Assembly: GCA_028712695.1 (NCBI GenBank)
Contig: JAQTQZ010000009.1
Span: 1 to 64,000 of the forward strand
Length of the DNA: 64,000 nt
DNA from: Methylovulum sp.
GTDB taxonomy: Bacteria > Pseudomonadota > Gammaproteobacteria > Methylococcales > Methylomonadaceae
Direction of reading: 5' to 3'
A program made the translations under genes and the position numbers. Under the pieces are notes generated by a model that worked only from the letters and a program-made list of their open reading frames with translations, did no database searches and was not told the origin of the DNA. This document shows positions 1 through 9,265 of this stretch, in pieces; position 1 is the stretch's first letter; each line of letters opens with the position of its first letter.

Positions 1-1
1 C

Positions 2-244
2 AAACATGAACGTATTACGGCGGGTATTTCCTGCCAATTATCTGGTTACAATATAAAAAACAATCGACTTTCTTTGATTCTACAAGGGGAAATCGGTATT
101 AGCCGTAAAATTCTTGATGCTGGCTACAGTATCACCTCAATTTCTTTTCCAGATTATTGTTATAAAAAAGGAGATCCATGGAATCTTCCTTATGAAGAAA
201 TTCGTTACAAGAAAGAGTTTAAGCAATTTGCAAATCGAATTTAA
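2..244 (+). CDS. C-terminal fragment of an unidentified surface-polysaccharide locus protein
   Basis: An open frame enters from the left edge and ends at TAA 242-244, giving 80 residues. The visible part includes GEIGISRKILDAGYSI and a Cys/Tyr/Lys-rich stretch. This resembles the C-terminal part of large glycan-synthesis proteins of the rhamnan-synthesis-F or LPS type, where a glycine-rich 'E-hG-S' segment recurs, but I cannot assign the family firmly. It is followed 64 bases later by a GT2 gene on the same strand, which fits a surface polysaccharide operon. The 5' part lies outside the window. Confidence 0.5.
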   Translation, partial: KHERITAGISCQLSGYNIKNNRLSLILQGEIGISRKILDAGYSITSISFPDYCYKKGDPWNLPYEEIRYKKEFKQFANRI

Positions 245-308
245 TAAGTAGTTATTTTTTTACCAGCATACTTGAAAACTGTATATTTAGCCCCCCACTT
301 AAGTTCAC

Positions 309-1247
309 ATGAAAACATATGTAATAGTTGTCACCTATAATGGTGTCCATTGGCTTGAAAAATGTTTCGGTAGCCTGGTCAATACTAATACTCCTTTAAA
401 AATATTAGCCATTGATAATGCCTCTACTGACGGGACACCCGAGCAAATCAAAAAGCAATTTCCGCAAGTTGAGCTAATTGAGACAGGTGCAAATCTAGGG
501 TTTGGTAAAGCCAATAATATTGGCTTGATAAAAGCAATGGAAAATAGTGCGGACTATGTTTTTCTTTTAAACCAAGATGCTTGGGTAGAACCCGATACAA
601 TTGAAAAACTAATTGAGGTTAACCAGAACCGGCCAGAATTTGGAATTTTAAGCCCTATTCACATGAATGGTCAGGGAACAGCCTTAGATATCAATTTTGC
701 TTTTTGCATAAGACCGAGCGGATGCCCTAACTTAATATCAGATATTATTACTAAAAACCTCAATGCCGTTTACGAAACTAGATATGTCAATGCAGCAGCT
801 TGGCTGCTGAGCAATAAGTGCTTAACCAAAGTTGGTGGATTTGATCCAATTTTTCCCCACTATGGTGAGGATGATGACTACTTAAACAGGACCTTATACC
901 ATGGTTTAAAAATTGGTATTGTGCCACATACAAGAATTTATCATGACAGAGTTTGCAAGCCTTTTAACCAATTTGAATTAGATCAGAAACGGTTATTGAT
1001 AAGCAATATTGTCCAACTTAAAGCCTATCCTAATTCATTCAAGTTTAATGTTCTAATGCTTATTAAAGATCAAATAGACCTTCTCACATCACTACTTCTT
1101 TTAAGAGAGACCGGCAAATTCAATGCCCGGCTAAAAGCGTTAATCAAAACATTACTCATGATTAACCGCATCAAAAAAGCAAAAGAATATTTTTCAAATG
1201 AATATACAATCATTTTGCCTCCCGAAAACAATGACCCGCTTCCTTAA
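309..1247 (+). CDS. Glycosyltransferase family 2 protein
   Basis: 312 residues with the GT-A fold layout of family 2: an N-terminal beta strand (TYVIVVTYNG), the nucleotide-sugar segment IDNASTDGT near residues 35-43, NLGFGKANN near 62-70, and an Asp-containing metal site in LLNQDAW near 87-92. A later acidic stretch (GEDDDYLNR) matches the catalytic-base region of rhamnosyltransferase-like members. The protein is cytoplasmic or membrane-peripheral and would add a sugar to a surface glycan; donor and acceptor are unknown. ATG 309 gives a start with no N-terminal extension. Base composition is AT-rich compared with the housekeeping part of the window. Confidence 0.9.
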   Translation: MKTYVIVVTYNGVHWLEKCFGSLVNTNTPLKILAIDNASTDGTPEQIKKQFPQVELIETGANLGFGKANNIGLIKAMENSADYVFLLNQDAWVEPDTIEKLIEVNQNRPEFGILSPIHMNGQGTALDINFAFCIRPSGCPNLISDIITKNLNAVYETRYVNAAAWLLSNKCLTKVGGFDPIFPHYGEDDDYLNRTLYHGLKIGIVPHTRIYHDRVCKPFNQFELDQKRLLISNIVQLKAYPNSFKFNVLMLIKDQIDLLTSLLLLRETGKFNARLKALIKTLLMINRIKKAKEYFSNEYTIILPPENNDPLP

Positions 1248-1326
1248 GACTCTGCCGTCATAATGAATCAGATAACGTCCCTAATCTTATAGCTTTATTA
1301 GCACATAATACCATACTCAAATAAAT

Positions 1327-2271
1327 ATGACTTTAATGACTCCCATAATAAGTATAATTGTGCCCGTTTTTAATCTTGAAGATTATGTCGTAAAAGCGCT
1401 TGACTCGATACTTGCCCAAGAAAACTATAGCGACTTTGAAGTGCTCGTCATTGATGACCATTCCACCGACAACACGTTTGCCACAATTACTGAGTATGCT
1501 AAAAAAGATGCCCGCATTAAGATTTTAACCAACCAACGCAAAAAAGGCGTTGCGGGTGCCAGAAACACGGGATTTGATCATGCCCAAGGTAAGTGGATAG
1601 CCTTTTTAGATGGCGATGACACTTGGGAGTCCGATAATTTAGCCTCGCTAACAGCGGCATTAGATCAATATCCCGAAGCTGCTATTATTATAGCGGATAG
1701 GTATGAAGTTATTAATCAGGGTGAAAAAGAACTGCTAAGTGAATCAGATCCTATTTGGCATAAATATTTTAATGATGCCAATAAATCAGGACAATTATTA
1801 CGGCTTGACAACCCGGCTCGTATCTTTTTTGAAGAGGGTGTTTTAATGCGTACGGGCACCTGTTTAATTAAGAATGATTTAATTAAACAAGTGGGGGTTT
1901 GCGATGAAGAGTTGAAAGCCGCGGTTGATATGTCGTGGTTTTTTAAATTAGCAACACATGTTAATTATATGATTTATGTACCTAAAGCAGTAATGACCTA
2001 CATGCATAGAGCAGGCAGTTTAACGCGCACCATTCCTTTTGGTTTTTATGGAGTAATCGCTTATAAAAAAATGCTCGGCCTCGATGAGTTCAAACCTTAT
2101 AAAAAATTGATTAAAAAACAAGTTGCATTGTGGGCATTTGATAAAGCTTATTTTTATAGAAAAAATAACGATAAAATTAATGCCATTGGCTCTGCTTTTG
2201 AAGCGGTTTTGTTTGATTTTAACAAAACTGACTATTGGAAGAACTTATTAGCCACCTTGTTGTTGCGCTAA
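1327..2271 (+). CDS. Glycosyltransferase family 2 protein
   Basis: 314 residues. The N-terminus (ISIIVPVFNLEDYV) is the classic GT2 start, followed by VIDDHSTDNT near residues 41-50 and the DxD-type motif FLDGDDTW near 93-100. It belongs to the WcaA/GT2 group with a C-terminal helical tail. A second ATG at 1339 (MTPIISII) is an equally plausible start. It lies 79 bases after the previous GT gene and its stop is just before the acyltransferase start, so the two are probably co-transcribed. Substrate unknown. Confidence 0.9.
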   Translation: MTLMTPIISIIVPVFNLEDYVVKALDSILAQENYSDFEVLVIDDHSTDNTFATITEYAKKDARIKILTNQRKKGVAGARNTGFDHAQGKWIAFLDGDDTWESDNLASLTAALDQYPEAAIIIADRYEVINQGEKELLSESDPIWHKYFNDANKSGQLLRLDNPARIFFEEGVLMRTGTCLIKNDLIKQVGVCDEELKAAVDMSWFFKLATHVNYMIYVPKAVMTYMHRAGSLTRTIPFGFYGVIAYKKMLGLDEFKPYKKLIKKQVALWAFDKAYFYRKNNDKINAIGSAFEAVLFDFNKTDYWKNLLATLLLR

Positions 2272-2276
2272 ATATC

Positions 2277-3422
2277 ATGCTTAGTTTTCTAAAAATAGAA
2301 ATAAATAAAAAAAGAATATATGGCCTCGATATATTACGTGCCATCGCCATTATTTTTGTAGTATTGGAGCATAGCACATACACATTGAGGAATAGCAACT
2401 CAGATATTGTCAAGGAAATATCAGGAGCATACTCCTGGTATCTAAACTATTTTGTCTTTGATGGTGTGAGTATTTTTTTTGTTTTAAGTGGTTTTCTTAT
2501 TGGAGGCATTTTAATTAAATGCTTTGATAACCAACAAATAAGCCTAAAAATCTTAATAAACTTCTGGATCAAACGATGGGCAAGAACCTTACCAGCTTAT
2601 TTGTTTGTACTTTCTCTTCTTGTCTTGCTAAATTGTAATTTTAGCAAAGATTTTAATTTTTATGAAGCAGTAAATTATTACTTTTTTATTCAAAATTTTA
2701 ACGCCCCTCATCCCGATTTCTTTCCAGAGGCATGGAGCCTATCCGTTGAGGAATGGTTTTATTTGTTAATACCTAGTTCAATATTTTTGTTTTCTTGGCT
2801 ATTTAATATTCCATTCAAAAAAATCTTAATTACATCAGCGGTTGTTGTGTTGCTTTTTTCTACCTTGATGAGATATGAGTATTTTTCTAGTCACCTTATC
2901 AATACCCATGAAGATTGGAGCTTACTATTAAGAAAACAAGTAATAACCAGATTAGATAGCTTAATGTTTGGGTTGTTAGGGGCTTACCTCTATTATTATC
3001 ACAACAGCCTCTGGCTCAAGCATAAAACACTGTCATTTGTCTTAGGCATTATTATACTCTTATCAAATAAATATTTACCTTGGAATGATGCATTATATAT
3101 AAATGTTTTTTCGTTCTCTGTATATTCAACTGCTATTTTGCTTTTATTGCCTTTTTTAAATAACTTAGAATCAGGAAAAGGTTTTTTTTATAAATTACTG
3201 ACATATATAAGCTTAATATCGTATTCAATGTATTTACTTAACCTTTCAATTATCCAAGATTGGATATTGTATTTTTTCCCTCTGCTTATTAGCAACGCTA
3301 TTCTGCTTGCATCTGTAAAGTTTTTCTGTTATTGGTTTTTGTTGTTTTTTCTTTCTATCCTAATGTATAAATACATAGAGCGACCATTTATGGATATCCG
3401 TAATAAATTTGAAGTAAAATGA
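2277..3422 (+). CDS. Membrane O-acyltransferase (acyltransferase family 3, OafA-like)
   Basis: 381 residues from ATG 2277; an upstream in-frame TTG at 2235 would overlap the GT2 gene and is less likely. Acyltransferase-3 hallmarks are visible: R-hx-hLDILRAIAIIFVVLEHS at the N-terminus with the conserved His, DGVSIFFVLSGFLIGG, and EAWSLSVEEWFYLL, followed by repeated hydrophobic helices and SYSMYLLNLS near the end. About ten membrane segments are expected. These enzymes transfer acetyl or other acyl groups from the cytoplasmic side to sugars of O-antigen or exopolysaccharide. The setting among GT2 genes supports glycan decoration. Confidence 0.9.
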   Translation: MLSFLKIEINKKRIYGLDILRAIAIIFVVLEHSTYTLRNSNSDIVKEISGAYSWYLNYFVFDGVSIFFVLSGFLIGGILIKCFDNQQISLKILINFWIKRWARTLPAYLFVLSLLVLLNCNFSKDFNFYEAVNYYFFIQNFNAPHPDFFPEAWSLSVEEWFYLLIPSSIFLFSWLFNIPFKKILITSAVVVLLFSTLMRYEYFSSHLINTHEDWSLLLRKQVITRLDSLMFGLLGAYLYYYHNSLWLKHKTLSFVLGIIILLSNKYLPWNDALYINVFSFSVYSTAILLLLPFLNNLESGKGFFYKLLTYISLISYSMYLLNLSIIQDWILYFFPLLISNAILLASVKFFCYWFLLFFLSILMYKYIERPFMDIRNKFEVK

Positions 3423-3466
3423 AAAGGTTTAGAAAGAGGAATGTCACATATAAACTGAAAGCTTAG

Positions 3467-3589
3467 GCTCTTCCCGATTTCGTGGGGTAGCTACTATATG
3501 TAGCATACAGATAGCAGAACGCGGACAAGTTTACCTGCCTTTAATCAGAAAATATCAGTAGTAGTTCACCGCACGAAATCGGGAAGAAC
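3467..3589. mobile_element. MITE-like element with 18-bp terminal inverted repeats
   Basis: The left end (3467-3484, GCTCTTCCCGATTTCGTG) and right end (3572-3589) are reverse complements except for one base. The interior of about 87 bases has no coding frame. Terminal sequences beginning G-C/T-TCTTCCC resemble ISL3-type insertion-sequence ends, so this may be a non-autonomous derivative. No target-site duplication is evident at the borders. It sits in the 203-base gap between the acyltransferase and the next GT gene. Confidence 0.55.
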
Positions 3590-3625
3590 TAATACAACCA
3601 TCCATCAAAAAAGCCTAATCATATA

Positions 3626-4618
3626 ATGCCAAAAGAAATAGTGGTTTATGCTAGCGTCTTAAATTGGAATAAAGCTGAAGCCACACTTGAGTGTCTTGAG
3701 CAGTTATTCAAAGCCAATAATCCTGACAATTTAACAACTGAATATTTTGTGGTTGATAATGGTTCTGGCCAAGATGACTTCATTCTTTTATCTAAAGGAC
3801 TAAAAAATTACCCTGTCACTTTTATTCGCTTAGAAAGCAATCTAGGCTTTTCTGGCGGTCATAATATCGTCATGCAAAAAGCCATTGACAACAATGCTGA
3901 TTATGTTTGGCTAGTCAATAACGATGGCATTGCCTTGCCAGACACGTTATCGAAAATAGTTGAATTGGCTGAAGCTGACCCAACTTGTGGTGCGGTATCT
4001 CCATTAATTGTTAGGCACAACGACGAAAACATCATTGATTTTTGTGGTGCCTATCACAACTGGGAAAAACTCGAACTTGTTCCGCTAAATTCTAATTTAA
4101 TCACAAACAATATAGCTTTTAACGAAAGAAACATGTGGTTAGTAGGTGCCGCAATATTATTTCGTATTAAAGCACTTAAACAAGTAGGGTTATTAGATGA
4201 TCGATTTTTTGCCTATTTTGAAGATAATGATATATGTGCAAAATTAGCTTCTTATGGATGGAAAAATAAAGTTGCAAATAATGCTCGTTTTTTTCATGAC
4301 GTACCAACAACTCGCCAACCTTATTTTTATTATTTAACAACTAGAAATGACTTTTTATTTTGGTTAAAGCACACCCCTAAAGGCTTTCGTCGTTTTATTT
4401 GGCTAAGGCTTATTGATAGGGCCATTTATAGAGCGAACAAATTAGCCTTTGAAGGTGAAAAAGACAAATCAAATGCTTGTCTTTTAGGCTGCTTAGATGG
4501 AATATTAGGAAATGGTGGGAAACCTAATTTAAATAGAAAAGTACCTTTGCTTATTATCCTCTTGAAACGGATACTCTGGATTTATTATGCCAAAGAGATT
4601 AACAAAATTAAAAATTAA
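3626..4618 (+). CDS. Glycosyltransferase family 2 protein (rhamnosyltransferase-like)
   Basis: 330 residues. Motifs: SVLNWNKAEAT at the N-terminus, VVDNGSG near 42-48, SNLGFSGGHN near 71-80, and the metal-site motif LVNND near 96-100. The later segment FAYFEDNDICAKL matches the acidic region of WbbL/RfbF-type rhamnosyltransferases. It is a clear paralogue of the convergent gene at 4633-5556, sharing ADYVWL-NND and a similar Cys-Leu-Leu-Gly C-terminal segment. The stop codons of the two genes lie about 14 bases apart. Confidence 0.9.
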   Translation: MPKEIVVYASVLNWNKAEATLECLEQLFKANNPDNLTTEYFVVDNGSGQDDFILLSKGLKNYPVTFIRLESNLGFSGGHNIVMQKAIDNNADYVWLVNNDGIALPDTLSKIVELAEADPTCGAVSPLIVRHNDENIIDFCGAYHNWEKLELVPLNSNLITNNIAFNERNMWLVGAAILFRIKALKQVGLLDDRFFAYFEDNDICAKLASYGWKNKVANNARFFHDVPTTRQPYFYYLTTRNDFLFWLKHTPKGFRRFIWLRLIDRAIYRANKLAFEGEKDKSNACLLGCLDGILGNGGKPNLNRKVPLLIILLKRILWIYYAKEINKIKN

Positions 4619-4632
4619 AGGCTAACAAATAA

Positions 4633-5556
4633 TCAGCCAAACCAACTACGAATAAACCAAGGGGCTCTGCGGTGAGGCGGATATTCCCCAATCTCGCCTC
4701 GTAAACCATCCCATAGCCCTAACAAACATGCTTGAATTAAATCGGGATGATCTTTTAGTTTTGTAATTCGACTACGAGTTTGATCTATATTCCACCAAAA
4801 AACTTTTAAGTATGTTTTAAGGGTTAGATGCTTTTTCCAAAATCGAAAACTATTGCGAACAACATAGTAGTAATAATGTGGTTTTCTATTTCCCTTATGG
4901 CTTTGATGCCAGATACTTGCCTCAAACACTGTAATATTTTTTAATCCTGCTTTTACGCTACGCATTGATAAATCCGTATCTTCGGCATAGGCAAATAGCC
5001 GTTCATCAAACATACCAATTAGTTCTATTGTACGTCGAGAAATTAATAAGCCCGTACCCCATAAAACTATTCCTTGAGCATATTCATTTTGCCAGCGTAA
5101 GGCTGTCTCAATATTGTTAGCTTCTTCTAGCAAAGGGATACTTAAATCAAAACGTGTACCACAGTGTTGGATTTTATTACAAATTTCCGCATCATAGATC
5201 ACTGGACTCACAAGCCCAATATTTTTATCCGCTTCAGAGACATTAACTAATTTCTCTAAACAATCAGGCGCGACTGTTGCATCGTTATTAAGCAGCCAAA
5301 CATAATCTGCACCACTCTCAAGTGCTTTTTTCATAGCATAATTATTACCGCCAGCAAACCCAAGGTTACTAGCATTGCAGTACAGTTTAATATTTTTAAT
5401 CTTAGAAAGCACTTGTACTGACTCATTACTAGAACCATTATCAAACACCATTATTTGATAATTTGAGTAATTTAATAACCCTAACGACTCAATACACAAT
5501 AAGGTGCTTTGATAGTCATTCCAATTGAGAATAATAATATTGACTTGTGGAACCAT
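4633..5556 (-). CDS. Glycosyltransferase family 2 protein (rhamnosyltransferase-like)
   Basis: 307 residues. NIIILNWNDYQST, VFDNGSSNES near 38-46, SNLGFAGGNN near 63-72 and WLLNNDA near 87-93 define a GT2 fold with a metal-binding NND. The DERLFAYAEDTDLSMR segment is the usual acidic motif of the rhamnosyltransferase branch. It converges on its paralogue at 3626-4618 and is preceded by another GT gene on the same strand with a 14-base gap, so the two minus-strand genes form their own small operon. Confidence 0.9.
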   Translation of the reverse strand: MVPQVNIIILNWNDYQSTLLCIESLGLLNYSNYQIMVFDNGSSNESVQVLSKIKNIKLYCNASNLGFAGGNNYAMKKALESGADYVWLLNNDATVAPDCLEKLVNVSEADKNIGLVSPVIYDAEICNKIQHCGTRFDLSIPLLEEANNIETALRWQNEYAQGIVLWGTGLLISRRTIELIGMFDERLFAYAEDTDLSMRSVKAGLKNITVFEASIWHQSHKGNRKPHYYYYVVRNSFRFWKKHLTLKTYLKVFWWNIDQTRSRITKLKDHPDLIQACLLGLWDGLRGEIGEYPPHRRAPWFIRSWFG

Positions 5557-5570
5557 GATTCACTCACCTC

Positions 5571-6446
5571 TTAAAAAACTTTTCGTAAAATTCGCTCAAG
5601 ACGTGAAGCCGTAAAAAACGCATTTTGTTGTTCGGTTAGATAATTATTTGCTGACATCCATTTTAACGAAGCCCCTGTATAAGCGCAGTTATTTGGAATT
5701 TTATAGAGATTCGTATTAATAGGTAAACCAAAAATGTGATTCCTATCAAATCGATGCAACCAGTTTGAATTAACCAGGTAATTTTTCCAATTACGGTCTT
5801 TTATATGTCCCCAATTATGAGAACTGCTATCGTTGGCAATGCGTATGTCAATACGATGTTGAGTTTGTTTTACCGAACGATATTGAAAATGATTAACCAG
5901 TAACTTTTCAGAGCTAGGCTTCAAAGCTGAAAATCTCGATTTTACTTTGAATTCGGTTAACTCAATATTTGGCAAATATTTAAAAATTCGTGGCTCCCCG
6001 TAATTAACCAAATAATGTTGGCGTTGCTCAATAATCGGAATGTGGGGAAAAAAATTATAATACTCATCATGTTCTGTAAAATAGAATTGAGCTGATCGAG
6101 ATTCAATATAGTTTGATCCTTCCTTTTCAGCCGCGACTATTTTATCCAGTACTTGTTCAGCATATAATTCATCTGCGTCTAAAATCGCCAGCCAATCTCC
6201 TAATTGATATTCCTCTTTGTGCTTGTAAAGCAATTGATATTTCAGTGAATCTGAATATGGCTGGTTAATAATATTGACTGAAGCAACAATATCATTAAAT
6301 TTTTTGGCAATTTCGGCAGTATTGTCACTGGATCCATTATCATAAAAAAATATTTTCTTAAACCCGCCAAATTGCCTAAGAGACAATAGGGTTTGTTCGA
6401 TAATATCGCCTTCGTCTTTCGCAATCAGTATGCCGTATAAATTCAT
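5571..6446 (-). CDS. Glycosyltransferase family 2-like protein
   Basis: 291 residues. The N-terminus (GILIAKDEGDIIEQTL) and FYDNGSSDNT near 34-43 match the GT2 subfamily that often lacks the long C-terminal domain; the catalytic DADE is at about 90-93. The rest (His- and Tyr-rich, for example NHFQYRS) resembles the GT2_4/GT92-like group. Likely adds a sugar to the same surface glycan as its neighbours. It is the first gene of the minus-strand pair, with 257 bases of untranslated sequence separating it from ychJ. Confidence 0.8.
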   Translation of the reverse strand: MNLYGILIAKDEGDIIEQTLLSLRQFGGFKKIFFYDNGSSDNTAEIAKKFNDIVASVNIINQPYSDSLKYQLLYKHKEEYQLGDWLAILDADELYAEQVLDKIVAAEKEGSNYIESRSAQFYFTEHDEYYNFFPHIPIIEQRQHYLVNYGEPRIFKYLPNIELTEFKVKSRFSALKPSSEKLLVNHFQYRSVKQTQHRIDIRIANDSSSHNWGHIKDRNWKNYLVNSNWLHRFDRNHIFGLPINTNLYKIPNNCAYTGASLKWMSANNYLTEQQNAFFTASRLERILRKVF

Positions 6447-6703
6447 AACACTTTTTCAGTTAAAATATATCTTTGTTTTTTAATAAACATTTCTGTTCTA
6501 GTTAGTTAATCTCTTCTTTGCATTACTTGAATGAGTTCACGAGGCTCCATTTTATGATCGGTAGAAGTTAGAACTTACGATTGGCATGACGGGGTTAAGC
6601 AGTTACCTTTGAACAATCAGTTTTTAGTTTTTCATACTAAGATACGCACCTTACTGCAAAAGAACGTAAAAGCCATAAACATGACTGGGCAAAGTATATA
6701 AAA

Positions 6704-7117
6704 CTACGCCACTGGAAAACACCGGACAACGCCATCCACATAAAACCAACGCCCACCCGCTTTAGCAAACCGGCTGCGCTCGTTCAGACACCAGCGCTGT
6801 CCGTCTTCATCATAAAAGGCGTTAAATTCCACTTTGCCTTTGCTGTGCTTAACGCCCCCCTGCTGGGTGCGGACTATCTCCAGCGTTTGCCAGCATGGTT
6901 GATTACCAGCAAAAGACAGCATCACCGGGCGGGTGCGGGCATCCCAGGTTGCTAGTAAATAAGCTACATTATGCAAACAATAGGCACTAAATCGTGAGCG
7001 CATCAAGGTTTCAGCGGTTGGGGCAAACATATCACCCGCATGAAATGCCCCACAACACTGCTGATAGAAAGCACCGGAACCACAACGGCAAAAAGATTGA
7101 ATAGGTATATCGGTCAT
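6704..7117 (-). CDS. ychJ: YchJ family protein with SEC-C zinc motif
   Basis: 137 residues with the family hallmarks: the N-terminal SEC-C-like cluster [13 protein letters not shown] (Cys spacing C-x-C-x8-CC), the segment [14 protein letters not shown] and the C-terminal NERSRF-x-x-GG-x-W-x-Y-x-D-G. This is the UPF0225 family; molecular function is unknown, and a metal- or nucleic-acid-binding role is only inferred from the SEC-C motif. Its ATG overlaps the TGA of the upstream pilin gene by four bases, so translation is probably coupled, an odd pairing. Confidence 0.9.
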   Translation of the reverse strand: MTDIPIQSFCRCGSGAFYQQCCGAFHAGDMFAPTAETLMRSRFSAYCLHNVAYLLATWDARTRPVMLSFAGNQPCWQTLEIVRTQQGGVKHSKGKVEFNAFYDEDGQRWCLNERSRFAKAGGRWFYVDGVVRCFPVA

Positions 7118-7506
7118 GGCCTGCCACAGGCGGCTTCTGAACTGGTGATGACGGCTGAATCAGTAATCGATAAAGTGCCACAGCTGTCATTCGCTTGGTC
7201 ATTTTGAGGTGTGCAGGTGATTGTGAAAGCACTTGCCGTATTGGCCGTTACCGCAAAAGTGTAATAACTATTGGCGACCGCACCACCAATATCTGTCAGC
7301 GTACCGTAGCTTGTATGAGAAACCCGCCATTTTTCCTCAGCTTGCACCAACCGCATCAACTCCCCTTTGGCGTCACCGCGCCGCCCTTTACGCACCGAAT
7401 CCTGATAAGACGGGAGCGCAATTGCCGCCAAAATACCAATAATTGCCACCACCACCACCAATTCAATCAGCGTAAAACCCTGTGTACGCAGCTTATTAAA
7501 AATCAT
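7114..7506 (-). CDS. pilE: Type IV pilin, PilE-like
   Basis: 130 residues. A short leader ending in Gly precedes [16 protein letters not shown], the class-III prepilin signal with Glu at mature position 5. The C-terminal part has two cysteines ([15 protein letters not shown]) that would form the usual D-region disulfide, plus a final Cys near the end. Length fits PilE-type minor pilins. A GAGGGAAT ribosome site precedes the ATG at 7506. Transcribed away from the pilVWX set, with which it shares a 274-base divergent promoter region. Confidence 0.9.
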   Translation of the reverse strand: MIFNKLRTQGFTLIELVVVVAIIGILAAIALPSYQDSVRKGRRGDAKGELMRLVQAEEKWRVSHTSYGTLTDIGGAVANSYYTFAVTANTASAFTITCTPQNDQANDSCGTLSITDSAVITSSEAACGRP

Positions 7507-7780
7507 TGGGATTCCCTCATTAAAAATATGGAAAGTAGGCTACACTATATGTTAATAGTTTAAGAGCAATTTTGGCATAAAGCTTATACACAAAAGTAAC
7601 ATAAAGAGTAATAAATTGGCCTTACACTACTAAAAGTAACATTAGATTCTGTTAATATTCAGCTATCTTGTCCCAAGTTTTTGGGTGAACCGCCAAATAA
7701 TGCCAACATAGCCTAAACTATTTACAAAAAACCGTTATCATTTATTGTCTTGCATCTTTAAGAAAGCGATCTCAGCAATT

Positions 7781-8290
7781 ATGAAAAAACATCCTATTTG
7801 CCAGTCCAAAACTTCGGCCTTTTCGACCTATAACGTTACAAAGGGCTTCACCTTGGTTGAAGTGCTGGTGTCCATAATTATCCTTGCGATTGGCATACTA
7901 GGCACTATAGCAATGCAAGCCCGTGCGTTGAACGATAACCAAGATGCTTACATGCGTTCACAAGCCGTTTTACTGGCCTACGATTTAGGTGACCGGATGC
8001 GGGCCAATCCAGGTGGCTGGCTCGCTGTTCCCGCTGCGGCGGATTCTGCATGTGACGTAGTGGGCGCTAATTGCACACCAGTCGAGATGGCTCAATTTGA
8101 CTATTGGAACTGGCAAAATGAAGTCACCAGCAAACTGTCCGGTGGTGCGGGTGATGTGGTTCTAACGGGCAATATGTGTTCGGGGACTGCGGCAAACGGC
8201 ATGCGGATACGGATCACTTGGCAACGTGCCAACAGCGATGCGAACACTAGGTTAGGGAATGCCTGCTACTCATTGGACATTCAATTATGA
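7781..8290 (+). CDS. pilV: Minor pilin PilV
   Basis: 169 residues from ATG 7781; an in-frame TTG at 7745 is less likely. The prepilin signal KGFTLVEVLVSIIILAIGIL is typical of PilV, with an unusually long leader of about 25 residues before Gly-Phe. The body has the QARALNDNQ-AYMRSQA region and Cys pairs expected of PilV. Minor pilins prime type IV pilus assembly at the inner membrane. The stop overlaps the pilW start by four bases (ATGA), showing a tight operon with pilW and pilX. Confidence 0.9.
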   Translation: MKKHPICQSKTSAFSTYNVTKGFTLVEVLVSIIILAIGILGTIAMQARALNDNQDAYMRSQAVLLAYDLGDRMRANPGGWLAVPAAADSACDVVGANCTPVEMAQFDYWNWQNEVTSKLSGGAGDVVLTGNMCSGTAANGMRIRITWQRANSDANTRLGNACYSLDIQL

Positions 8291-9264
8291 AACATCAACA
8301 ACACGGTTTCACCTTGGTTGAATTGCTAATCACCATGGTGCTTAGTTCACTTCTAATTGCCTCAGTCTCCCAGATTTTCCTGCAAAGCCGGAAATCTTTC
8401 GCCAAGCAGCAGTCACTCAGCGCTGTCGTGGAAGATGGGCGTTATGCCGTGGAAATGATGGCACAAGAATTTCGCCGGGCTGGTTTTTTAGCAAACCCTA
8501 GACGGACTGATGCTGGTTTTGCTAAAGCCAATATTTTTGCGGCTAACCCTAACAACCCAGCCGGATCCGGCATAAATTTTTTGTCACAAGAATATATCCG
8601 TGGGAGTTTTTCTGCCGCAGGGATTGATAGCCCCAATGATATCAACCATGTTGTGTTCAGATACCAGTTAGATCCTGGCGGGAGTTGTAGCGATCCCGTC
8701 TATATAGTCAAGGCGGAGTGTTTAGAAGTTGGCAACACTTGGACCCCAAGCGGAACTGACATGGATAGCGGAAACTCCCCGTGTAGCGCCCAAGTTAGTG
8801 ATGAGAATGGGGTGACACCGGGATCGGCTTACATAAAAACCATCTCCTTTTTTGTCAATGATACCGGTAATGGCCCCACGCTATCCTGCCAAGCGGAATC
8901 GCAATTAAAGAATAATGGTACGGTCATAGATAATAATGGCAATAATTCCATGCCATTGGTCTCTAATGTTGAAGCGTTATATGTGCTTTATGGTGTCGAT
9001 ACGGACGGCAACAATTCTGCCAATCGCTATGTGAACGCCAGTGACGTCAAGATTTATGTGAGACCCACCGATGGCGTCACAATTGACGAGTGGACACATG
9101 TAGTCAGCGTTAGGCTATACTTAGTGTTAATGAGCAATGAAAAGAATGTTGCAACGGGCAGCACCTCAACCTACACCATTGATGGCACCACCTATAACGT
9201 GCTCAACCCAAGTGACAACAGGCTATACCGCGTCTTTACAACCACCGTGGCATTTCGGAATTAA
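8287..9264 (+). CDS. pilW: Minor pilin PilW
   Basis: 325 residues. QHGFTLVELLITMVLSSLL is the prepilin cleavage and transmembrane segment, followed by SVVEDGRYAVEMMAQEFRRAGF-like sequence that is diagnostic of PilW (DGRYA and RRAG motifs). The C-terminal half contains VVSVRLYLVLMS and a final PilW-type 'YRVFTTTVAFRN' segment. It partners with PilV and PilX in the priming complex at the pilus tip. It overlaps pilV, and pilX starts two bases after its stop. Confidence 0.92.
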   Translation: MKHQQHGFTLVELLITMVLSSLLIASVSQIFLQSRKSFAKQQSLSAVVEDGRYAVEMMAQEFRRAGFLANPRRTDAGFAKANIFAANPNNPAGSGINFLSQEYIRGSFSAAGIDSPNDINHVVFRYQLDPGGSCSDPVYIVKAECLEVGNTWTPSGTDMDSGNSPCSAQVSDENGVTPGSAYIKTISFFVNDTGNGPTLSCQAESQLKNNGTVIDNNGNNSMPLVSNVEALYVLYGVDTDGNNSANRYVNASDVKIYVRPTDGVTIDEWTHVVSVRLYLVLMSNEKNVATGSTSTYTIDGTTYNVLNPSDNRLYRVFTTTVAFRN

Positions 9265-9265
9265 C

